From: Rhodoferax sp.
Lineage (GTDB): Bacteria > Pseudomonadota > Gammaproteobacteria > Burkholderiales > Burkholderiaceae_C
NCBI GenBank assembly: GCA_026785765.1
Contig: JAJAZK010000353.1
Location: 1 to 7,846, forward strand
Length of the DNA: 7,846 nt
Reading direction: 5' to 3'
Positions 1 to 7,846 of this stretch are shown here, piece after piece. The notes beneath the pieces were generated by a model. That model was not told the origin of the DNA. It saw nothing but the letters and a program-made list of their open reading frames with translations, and searched no databases. Position numbers and translations under genes: made by a program. The stretch's first letter is position 1; the number at the start of each line of letters is the position of its first letter.

Positions 1-75
1 GGCCATACCGATCCGGATGGCATCGAAATGCTCGTCCGGGGTGAATTGCTTGAACAGGTCGAGTAATGATTTCAT
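1..75 (-). CDS. rpoC: RNA polymerase subunit beta', N-terminal fragment
   Basis: This is the first 25 codons of the beta' subunit, which with beta forms the catalytic core of RNA polymerase; the rest lies beyond the window edge. The visible N-terminus begins MKSLLDLFKQF and continues with TPDEHFDAIRIGMA, the typical betaproteobacterial RpoC start. The ATG at 75-73 is preceded by GGAGC seven bases upstream, and the reading frame is open to the edge. It lies 20 bases downstream of the rpoB stop, the normal rpoBC arrangement, so the two are co-transcribed. No terminator-like hairpin is visible in the 20-base gap. The zinc-binding and catalytic (NADFDGD) motifs lie outside the window and cannot be checked. 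Confidence 0.95.
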   Translation of the reverse strand, partial: MKSLLDLFKQFTPDEHFDAIRIGMA

Positions 76-95
76 GTGTCGCTCCAGTTTCTTGC

Positions 96-4208
<4,113 letters not shown>

Positions 4209-4212
4209 GAAA

Positions 4213-4217
4213 TCTCC
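4213..4217 (-). promoter_or_regulatory. Ribosome binding site of rpoB
   Basis: GGAGA on the minus strand ends four bases before the ATG at 4208. It decides the start: the upstream in-frame TTG at 4223 would place this site inside the coding region. Confidence 0.75.
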
Positions 4218-4345
4218 GGGCAAAGACTAAGGAATCCTGAGCGTCCTGCACTGTGCATCGAGCATCACACTCGACAGGCTTGGTGATTGGCCACTACCAA
4301 TCATTGGCGGACGGCTGCACATTGCGTGCAACCCGAACCAAGGCA

Positions 4346-4369
4346 TCTTCTGCAGTCGGGGTCAGAAGA
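4346..4369 (-). other. Seven-base-pair hairpin in the rplL-rpoB gap
   Basis: TCTTCTG pairs perfectly with CAGAAGA around a ten-base loop. It has no U-tract. Its role is unknown; it may be part of a processing or anti-termination structure. Confidence 0.4.
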
Positions 4370-4374
4370 CACTA

Positions 4375-4400
4375 GAAAACCGCGCAGCAGCGCGACTTTC
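4375..4400 (-). terminator. Hairpin with U-rich 3' arm, possible attenuator
   Basis: The transcript pairs CGCGC with GCGCG around a TGCT loop, and GAAA with TTTC outside a symmetric GT/GT internal loop. The 3' arm runs into TTTTCTAG, so among the hairpins of this gap it looks most like a weak Rho-independent terminator. The tract has only four U residues, so partial read-through into rpoB would be expected. Confidence 0.4.
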
Positions 4401-4422
4401 TGGTGTGCTCTCACAAGCACCA

Positions 4423-4456
4423 GGGGCTGGGAGGCGTTGCCACGCGCCCCAGCCCC
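4423..4456 (-). terminator. Strong GC-rich hairpin after rplL, possible attenuator
   Basis: The transcript pairs GGGGCTGGG with CCCAGCCCC, a perfect nine-base stem beginning 14 bases after the rplL stop. The interior (GCG against CGC) can add further pairs. No U-run follows, so it is not a standard intrinsic terminator. It may be a partial terminator, a pause site, a 3'-end stabiliser for the rplL message or part of a processing site. Confidence 0.55.
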
Positions 4457-4470
4457 GGATTGGGCAAGGC

Positions 4471-4845
4471 TTACTTGAGTTCCACCTTGGCGCCAGCGTC
4501 TTCCAGTTTCTTTTTGGCAGCTTCGGCATCGGCCTTTGCGATACCTTCCTTGACCGCCTTTGGTGCACCGTCCACGAGGTCCTTGGCTTCCTTGAGGCCC
4601 AAGCCGGTGATTTCGCGCACGGCCTTGATAACCGACACCTTGTTAGCGCCGAATTCGGTCAGCATCACGGTGAACTCGGTCTTCTCTTCGACCACGGCGG
4701 CGGCTGCGGCGCCACCGGCTGCCGGTGCCGACATGGCGGCGGCGCTCACGCCAAACTTCTCTTCGATGGCTTTCACCAGGTCGTTGAGTTCCATGACCGT
4801 CATGCTGTCCAGAGCGGTCAAAAATGCGTCTTTATCGAATGCCAT
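4471..4845 (-). CDS. rplL: 50S ribosomal protein L7/L12
   Basis: Stalk protein of the large ribosomal subunit, 124 residues, present as dimers bound to L10, where it recruits and stimulates the translational GTPases. Residues 1-35 (MAFDKDAFLTALDSMTVMEL onward) form the dimerisation domain. An alanine-rich hinge follows at about 36-52, then the globular C-terminal domain with the family motif GLGLKEAKDLVDGAPK and the usual end GAKVELK. The start is the ATG at 4845-4843 with AAGGAA upstream; an in-frame TTG at 4860 sits at or before that ribosome site and was rejected. It lies 91 bases after rplJ and is probably translated from the same message, under the same L10 feedback. A strong hairpin begins 14 bases after its stop. 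Confidence 0.98.
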   Translation of the reverse strand: MAFDKDAFLTALDSMTVMELNDLVKAIEEKFGVSAAAMSAPAAGGAAAAAVVEEKTEFTVMLTEFGANKVSVIKAVREITGLGLKEAKDLVDGAPKAVKEGIAKADAEAAKKKLEDAGAKVELK

Positions 4846-4929
4846 TTCAGTTTCCTTCAATCAGTTGGGGAAGCAGCTTGCGCCTTGGCATCGCCGTCCC
4901 GAAATTGTCATTACCGGTTTTTGCACGAC

Positions 4930-4946
4930 TGCAGCATCACGCTGCA
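4930..4946 (-). other. Small hairpin across the rplJ stop codon
   Basis: The transcript pairs TGCAGC with GCTGCA around GTGAT, and the rplJ stop codon at 4939-4937 lies in the loop. The remaining rplJ-rplL gap (4929-4846) holds only the rplL ribosome site. Whether the hairpin affects rplJ-rplL coupling or message stability is unknown. Confidence 0.35.
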
Positions 4947-5437
4947 ACGGCTTCGCCCTTTTTCTCCGCCAGCGCTGCCAGCACGCGTGCCGTACGCGAG
5001 ATCGGGGACTGCATCAAGCCCAGCAACTGCGCCAGCAAAACCTCTTTGGAAGGAATACTGGCCAACTGCTTCACGCCGTTTACATCGAGGGCCTTGCCGC
5101 CGTATGCACCACCACGAATCACCAACTTGTCGTTGGTTTTCGCGAAGTCGGCCACCACTTTCGCGGCGGCCACTGCATCCTCGGAAAAGCCGTAGATCAG
5201 CGGGCCGGTCTTCATGTCGGACGCGACCGCAAAGCCACTGCCGGCGACAGCACGGCGCGCCAGGGTGTTTTTCAACACGCTCAGGGCAACTCCATTGCTG
5301 CGCGCCGCAGTGCGCAATTTGGTCATGTCAGCGACCGCAATGCCACGGTACTCCGCCATTACGAGCGTTTGAGCTTTTGCGGCGAGGTCTGTCACGTCAT
5401 GGACGACGGCTTCTTTCTCACTGCGATTCAGACTCAA
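4937..5437 (-). CDS. rplJ: 50S ribosomal protein L10
   Basis: L10, 166 residues (E. coli 165), anchors the L7/L12 dimers to the 23S GTPase centre next to L11, and as the L10-L12 complex represses translation of its own message. The globular RNA-binding domain covers about residues 1-135, with family blocks QTLVMAEYRGIAVADMTKLR, LSVLKNTLARRA and GPLIYGFSEDAVAAAKVVADF. The C-terminal helix that binds L12 (SRTARVLAALAEKKGEAVAA) is short, with none of the alanine-rich extension I recall in some relatives. The start codon is TTG at 5437-5435, with a strong AAGGAG six bases upstream and the family N-terminus following directly; the next in-frame ATG is codon 27, inside the conserved domain. It follows a 260-base leader after rplA and precedes rplL by 91 bases. 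Confidence 0.97.
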   Translation of the reverse strand: MSLNRSEKEAVVHDVTDLAAKAQTLVMAEYRGIAVADMTKLRTAARSNGVALSVLKNTLARRAVAGSGFAVASDMKTGPLIYGFSEDAVAAAKVVADFAKTNDKLVIRGGAYGGKALDVNGVKQLASIPSKEVLLAQLLGLMQSPISRTARVLAALAEKKGEAVAA

Positions 5438-5443
5438 GGTCTA

Positions 5444-5449
5444 CTCCTT
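5444..5449 (-). promoter_or_regulatory. Ribosome binding site of rplJ
   Basis: AAGGAG on the minus strand, six bases before the TTG at 5437. This perfect site is the main reason to accept the non-ATG start. Confidence 0.8.
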
Positions 5450-5542
5450 AAAAATACCGTCGGTCGTGATGTGTCGATCACAATCCTTCCGGTACGCCAC
5501 ATTGCAGCGACCAACTGTTCGGGGAACCAAATCCTTTTGCAG

Positions 5543-5617
5543 CGGGATCGCCATCTGCGTTGGTTTTCACTGATTAAGCGTGGCTTTCACCACGCACCAA
5601 CGGTCTTGGATGGCCCG
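5543..5617 (-). promoter_or_regulatory. L10 leader: autoregulatory mRNA structure of rplJL
   Basis: The transcript folds into one long imperfect stem. The inner hairpin pairs GCGTGG (5595-5590) with CCACGC (5583-5578) around TGAAAG. A second helix pairs CGTTGGT (5602-5596 side with 5564-5558), leaving an unpaired TTAATCAGTGAAA on the 3' side. A third helix pairs GCCATC (5614-5609) with GATGGC (5555-5550), separated by an asymmetric 6/2 internal loop (CAAGAC against CA). CGG/CCG can extend the base. In other bacteria the L10-L12 complex binds a kink-turn-containing leader at this place and represses rplJ and rplL. Position, about 110 bases before rplJ, and architecture fit that element; the kink-turn assignment is inference. 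Confidence 0.75.
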
Positions 5618-5697
5618 TAGCCGCCTCCCGGCAACCACAGCCCACCACATCTGGCCACCCTTTCAGGCGACCGGAATCCTTCTTCTATGCTCCTGCG

Positions 5698-6393
5698 TCA
5701 CGCCGTGAGCGTTTGGGTGTCCACCCGCACACCCACACCCATCGTGCTGGACACGGCAATCTTGCGCAGGAACACCCCTTTACTTGATGCCGGCTTGGCT
5801 TTGGTCAAGGCCTCGACCAGAGCGGTCAGGTTGCCCTGCAGCTTGTCGGTGTCAAACGAACGACGGCCAATGGTGGAATGCACGATACCGGCCTTGTCCA
5901 CACGGAACTGCACCTGACCAGCCTTTGCATTGCGTACCGCGGTTGCCACGTCGGGCGTGACAGTGCCGACTTTCGGATTTGGCATCAAGCCGCGGGGGCC
6001 GAGAATCTGGCCGAGCGTACCAACCACGCGCATCGCGTCTGGTGCGGCAATCACGATGTCAAAGGGCATATCGCCAGCCTTCACGCGCGCAGCAAGGTCC
6101 TCCATGCCAACGATATCGGCGCCGGCGGCCTTTGCCTCTTCAGCCTTGGCGCCTTGCGCAAACACCGCAACCCGTTTGGTTTTGCCCGTGCCGTTGGGCA
6201 ATACGACGGCACCACGCACGACCTGGTCGGACTTCTTGGCGTCAATACCCAATTGCACTGCGACGTCGATGGACTCATCGCACTTGGCGGTGGCGCATTG
6301 CTTGACCATGCCCAGTGCGTCGGCCAGTGGGTACAGCTTGTTGCTGTCGACCTTGACCGGAAAGGCCTTTTGTTTCTTGGTGAGTTTGGTCAT
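5698..6393 (-). CDS. rplA: 50S ribosomal protein L1
   Basis: L1, 231 residues (E. coli 234), forms the mobile L1 stalk near the ribosomal E site and is the feedback repressor of the L11 operon in E. coli. The N-terminal part (TKLTKKQKAFPVKVDSNKLY) and the first domain are followed by the inserted second domain at about residues 67-160. That domain holds the family signature ILGPRGLMPNPKVGTV at about 130-145, and the chain then returns to domain I through GQVQFRVDKAGIVHSTIGR. The chain ends with SSTMGVGVRVDTQTLTA, as is usual. The ATG at 6393-6391 abuts the rplK stop directly (TAAATG), and its ribosome site GGAGGG lies inside the end of rplK, so translational coupling is likely. No anomalies were seen. 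Confidence 0.98.
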   Translation of the reverse strand: MTKLTKKQKAFPVKVDSNKLYPLADALGMVKQCATAKCDESIDVAVQLGIDAKKSDQVVRGAVVLPNGTGKTKRVAVFAQGAKAEEAKAAGADIVGMEDLAARVKAGDMPFDIVIAAPDAMRVVGTLGQILGPRGLMPNPKVGTVTPDVATAVRNAKAGQVQFRVDKAGIVHSTIGRRSFDTDKLQGNLTALVEALTKAKPASSKGVFLRKIAVSSTMGVGVRVDTQTLTA

Positions 6394-6825
6394 TTACACG
6401 CCCTCCACGCTCACGCCCATCGAGCGGGCTGAACCGGCGATGGTGCGCACAGCCGCATCCAGATCGGCGGCAGTCAGATCTTTCATCTTGGCCTTGGCAA
6501 TTTCTTCGAGCTGGGCCCGGGTGATCTTGCCAACCTTGTCGGTATGCGGCTTGGCCGAGCCCTTGTCGAGCTTGATTGCCTTCTTGATCAAGGTGGTCGC
6601 GGGTGGCGTCTTGATGATGAAGGTGAAACTCTTGTCGGCAAACGCCGTGATCACCACCGGCAGGGGCAACCCGGGCTCGACACCCTGGGTCTGGGCATTG
6701 AATGCCTTGCAAAACTCCATGATGTTCAAGCCACGCTGGCCCAAGGCTGGTCCGATCGGTGGTGATGGATTGGCTTTTCCAGCTGGCACTTGCAGCTTGA
6801 TGAAGCCGACGATTTTTTTCGCCAT
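6394..6825 (-). CDS. rplK: 50S ribosomal protein L11
   Basis: L11, 143 residues (E. coli 142), binds the 23S GTPase-associated centre at the base of the L7/L12 stalk. It is needed for stringent-response sensing by RelA and is the target region of thiostrepton. The N-terminal domain (about 1-72) carries the proline-rich motif ANPSPPIGPALGQRGLNIM. The C-terminal RNA-binding domain carries KVGKITRAQLEEIAKAKMKD and the family ending AGSARSMGVSVEGV. The start is the ATG at 6825-6823 with AAGGAG eight bases upstream. It is preceded by a 144-base structured leader after nusG and abuts rplA with no spacer, so the pair forms the L11-L1 operon. Confidence 0.98.
   Translation of the reverse strand: MAKKIVGFIKLQVPAGKANPSPPIGPALGQRGLNIMEFCKAFNAQTQGVEPGLPLPVVITAFADKSFTFIIKTPPATTLIKKAIKLDKGSAKPHTDKVGKITRAQLEEIAKAKMKDLTAADLDAAVRTIAGSARSMGVSVEGV
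6401..6406 (-). promoter_or_regulatory. Ribosome binding site of rplA inside rplK
   Basis: GGAGGG on the minus strand, seven bases before the rplA ATG. It lies in the last codons of rplK (encoding part of VEGV), as expected for two coupled genes without a spacer. Confidence 0.7.
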
Positions 6826-6840
6826 CTCTAGTTCTCCTTG

Positions 6841-6890
6841 CGGGTACAGACGCCTTGGCTGCGCAAGCCTCGCGCAGCGCCCGGCTCCCC
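6841..6890 (-). promoter_or_regulatory. Candidate L1 binding site in the rplK leader
   Basis: The transcript reads GGGGAGCC (6890-6883), then the perfect seven-base-pair hairpin GCTGCGC/GCGCAGC (6878-6858, loop GAGGCTT), then CAAGGC and later CCCG (6844-6841). GCC can pair with GGC and GGG with CCC, giving a stem broken by asymmetric loops. The L1 sites on 23S rRNA and on L11-operon mRNA share such an interrupted stem close to the rplK start. The hairpin itself is clear from the sequence; L1 binding is inferred from position and shape. Confidence 0.5.
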
Positions 6891-6913
6891 GGGGTTAATG
6901 ACTCTTTTCAAAC

Positions 6914-6940
6914 TTTCGCGCCGAGTCGAAGAACGCGAAA
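6914..6940 (-). other. Hairpin early in the rplK leader, possible pseudoknot
   Basis: The transcript pairs TTTCGCG with CGCGAAA, a perfect seven-base stem with a 13-base loop, starting about 30 bases after the nusG stop. The loop contains GACTC (6927-6923), which is complementary to GAGTC at 6904-6900 just downstream, so an H-type pseudoknot or an alternative fold is possible. It is followed by AGTTTGAAAAGAG, not a U-run, so it is not an intrinsic terminator. Confidence 0.45.
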
Positions 6941-6969
6941 CCGGTACGCTCACGGGAGCCGCCCAGGCG

Positions 6970-7566
6970 TCAGGTTTTCTCGATCTGTGAAAACTCCAGT
7001 TCCACCGGCGTGGAGCGCCCGAAGATGGTCACCGAGACGCGCACCTTGCTCTTGTCGTAATTGACGTCTTCCACAGAGCCATTGAAGTCGGTGAACGGAC
7101 CGTCCTTGACACGCACATATTCTCCAACGACAAACTCAATCTTGTGGCGCGGCTTCTCTGTGCCTTCCTGCATTTGGTTGACGATTTTTGCAACTTCCGC
7201 TTCGGAAATCGGCGACGGTCGATTCTTCGCTCCGCCCACAAAACCAGTCACCTTGTTGGTGTGTTTCACCAGGTGCCAGGTATCATCGCCCATGACCATC
7301 TCGACGAGTACATAACCCGGAAAGAACTTTCTCTCGGTGGTCTTCTTCTGGCCGTTCTTGACCTCGACCACCTCTTCCATCGGCACCAGGATGCGACCGA
7401 ACTTTTCCTGCATGCCAGCGCGATTGATACGCTCCAAAATATTGCGCTCAACCGCTTTCTCCATGCCGGAGTAGGCGTGCACCACATACCAGCGCAGATC
7501 GGGGTTGGTCGGCGCAGCCAGCGCTGGCGGCTCGGACACGGGAATCTCTACAACATCATTGGTCAT
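6970..7566 (-). CDS. nusG: Transcription termination/antitermination factor NusG
   Basis: NusG, 198 residues (E. coli 181), binds the beta' clamp helices of RNA polymerase to suppress pausing, and links polymerase to Rho or to ribosomal protein S10. The first 24 residues (TNDVVEIPVSEPPALAAP and on) are an extension relative to E. coli. The NGN domain runs from about 25 (RWYVVHAYSGMEKAVERNI) to 130, with ERKFFPGYVLVEMVM typical of it. The KOW domain follows at about 145-198 (VGEYVRVKDGPFTDFNGSVE, FGRSTPVELEFSQIEK). Three starts are possible: GTG at 7578, ATG at 7569 and ATG at 7566. I chose 7566 because GGAGGA at 7576-7571 then has usable spacing. The gene overlaps the secE stop, so coupled translation is likely. 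Confidence 0.97.
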   Translation of the reverse strand: MTNDVVEIPVSEPPALAAPTNPDLRWYVVHAYSGMEKAVERNILERINRAGMQEKFGRILVPMEEVVEVKNGQKKTTERKFFPGYVLVEMVMGDDTWHLVKHTNKVTGFVGGAKNRPSPISEAEVAKIVNQMQEGTEKPRHKIEFVVGEYVRVKDGPFTDFNGSVEDVNYDKSKVRVSVTIFGRSTPVELEFSQIEKT

Positions 7567-7846
7567 CATTTCCTCCACCCCAAAACCAGGTCATACAACA
7601 CCCACTCGAGCGTCTTGTCGGTGAGCCAGAGAAACAGCGCCATCACAAACACAAAAACGAACACATAAGCGGTCATCTGTATCGCCTCCTTGCGGGAAGG
7701 CCAGACCACCTTCTTGACTTCGCGGATGGCATCGCGGCCAAATGCAAACAACTCCTTGCCTGGCTCGGAAGTAAAAAACACTGCCACCGCTGCAATCAAC
7801 CCTACAAACAGTGCGACCCATTGCGCCAGCGGACCCTGCTTGGACA
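7566..7846 (-). CDS. secE: Protein translocase subunit SecE (5' end missing)
   Basis: SecE is the essential inner-membrane subunit that clamps SecY in the SecYEG channel. The frame is open to the window edge; 93 residues are visible, beginning SKQGPLAQWVALFVGL. The N-terminus, probably including a first membrane segment, is outside the window. A hydrophobic segment (WVALFVGLIAAVAVFF) is followed by the conserved cytoplasmic amphipathic region REVKKVVWPSRKEAIQMT, the SecE signature. The last membrane segment follows (AYVFVFVFVMALFLWL), and the chain ends VLYDLVLGWRK. An internal TTG at 7799 falls inside the first visible membrane segment and is not a real start. The stop TGA shares its last base with the nusG ATG (TGATG), the usual secE-nusG pairing. 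Confidence 0.95.
   Translation of the reverse strand, partial: SKQGPLAQWVALFVGLIAAVAVFFTSEPGKELFAFGRDAIREVKKVVWPSRKEAIQMTAYVFVFVFVMALFLWLTDKTLEWVLYDLVLGWRK
7571..7576 (-). promoter_or_regulatory. Ribosome binding site of nusG inside secE
   Basis: GGAGGA on the minus strand lies in the last sense codons of secE (W-R-K). It is four bases from the ATG at 7566 and only one base from the ATG at 7569, which favours the later start; the GTG at 7578 would lie upstream of the site. Confidence 0.7.

Larger units (their letters stand above)
4209..4470 (-). other. Structured rplL-rpoB intergenic region
   Basis: A 262-base gap with no credible gene. On the transcript it can form at least seven consecutive local hairpins, at 4456-4423, 4422-4401, 4400-4375, 4369-4346, 4333-4313, 4302-4285 and 4274-4258, almost without unpaired spacers in the first half. 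In E. coli the equivalent gap holds a partial terminator (attenuator) that lowers rpoBC transcription relative to the ribosomal genes, and an RNase III processing site. By position and structure this region is likely to do the same, but that role is inference. I see no convincing sigma-70 promoter in it. Confidence 0.7.
5438..5697 (-). other. rplA-rplJ intergenic leader
   Basis: A 260-base gap with no credible gene. It contains the L10 leader structure at 5617-5543, a small GTGAT/ATCAC hairpin near 5480-5464, and the rplJ ribosome site. E. coli has a promoter for rplJ upstream of this leader; I could not find a convincing -35/-10 pair here, so rplJ may depend on transcription from upstream. 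Confidence 0.65.
6826..6969 (-). other. nusG-rplK intergenic leader
   Basis: A 144-base non-coding gap. It holds a hairpin at 6940-6914, a palindromic CCCCGGGG at 6894-6887, a strong hairpin at 6878-6858 and the rplK ribosome site. In E. coli this gap contains the L11 operon promoter and the L1 binding site. No good sigma-70 promoter is visible here: the only TTGAAA (6911-6906) has no -10-like sequence at the right distance. Confidence 0.65.

Noticed and set aside
76..95. Possible terminator between rpoB and rpoC
   Set aside because: The gap is only 20 bases, has no inverted repeat and contains the rpoC ribosome site.
4287..4478. Small forward open frame (63 codons) in the rplL-rpoB gap
   Set aside because: Its composition follows the hairpin-rich non-coding sequence, it has no good ribosome site, and it runs into the rplL 3' end antisense. 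There is no support for a real protein.
4403..5620. Forward open frames of 405 and 348 codons across rplL and rplJ
   Set aside because: They run antisense to two ribosomal protein genes and their leader, show no family resemblance and lack a supported start; they are shadow frames.
5878..6898. Forward open frames (184 and 322 codons) opposite rplA and rplK
   Set aside because: They are antisense shadows of conserved ribosomal genes, with no recognisable domain.
6883..6911. Possible promoter (TTGAAA at 6911-6906) before rplK
   Set aside because: At 17 bases downstream the sequence is GGAGCC, nothing like a -10 box. A promoter may exist but this pair does not support one.

Overview
The window is a chromosomal housekeeping locus read entirely on the minus strand. 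In transcription order (high to low coordinates) it holds secE (5' end cut by the window edge), nusG, rplK, rplA, rplJ, rplL, rpoB and the first 25 codons of rpoC. This is the classic bacterial secE-nusG / L11-L1 / L10-L12 / beta-beta' cluster, with no inserted, missing or rearranged gene.

The proteins point to a betaproteobacterium of the order Burkholderiales, probably Comamonadaceae or close to it. The base for this is recalled family resemblance: the RpoB stretch around residues 524-580 (DQTNPLS, RDVHVTHYGR, ALYARLNEYGF), the L10 N-terminus (SLNRSEKEAV), an L12 of 124 residues, a NusG with an N-terminal extension, and the RpoC start. The DNA is GC-rich. The genus cannot be fixed from this alone.

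Layout, in transcription order: secE (7846-7566) overlaps nusG (7566-6970) by one base (TGATG). A 144-base leader (6969-6826) with strong hairpins precedes rplK (6825-6394), which abuts rplA (6393-5698) with no spacer (TAAATG). A 260-base leader (5697-5438) carries an imperfect multi-helix element that fits the L10 mRNA-binding site, then rplJ (5437-4937) starts at TTG. A 91-base gap leads to rplL (4845-4471). A 262-base gap (4470-4209) packed with seven hairpins separates rplL from rpoB (4208-96), and 20 bases separate rpoB from rpoC (75-1, continuing outside the window).

The genes work as one expression module: the translocon subunit SecE, the elongation factor NusG, the L11/L1/L10/L12 proteins of the ribosomal stalks, and the two large RNA polymerase subunits. 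The non-coding gaps are where control is expected: a candidate L1 feedback site before rplK, the L10 feedback site before rplJ, and a structured gap before rpoB that could lower or process transcription between the ribosomal and polymerase genes. I found no mobile element, CRISPR array, tRNA, rRNA, toxin or defence gene, and no sign of an undescribed system. The points worth a second look are the RNA structures in the gaps and the start-codon choices.
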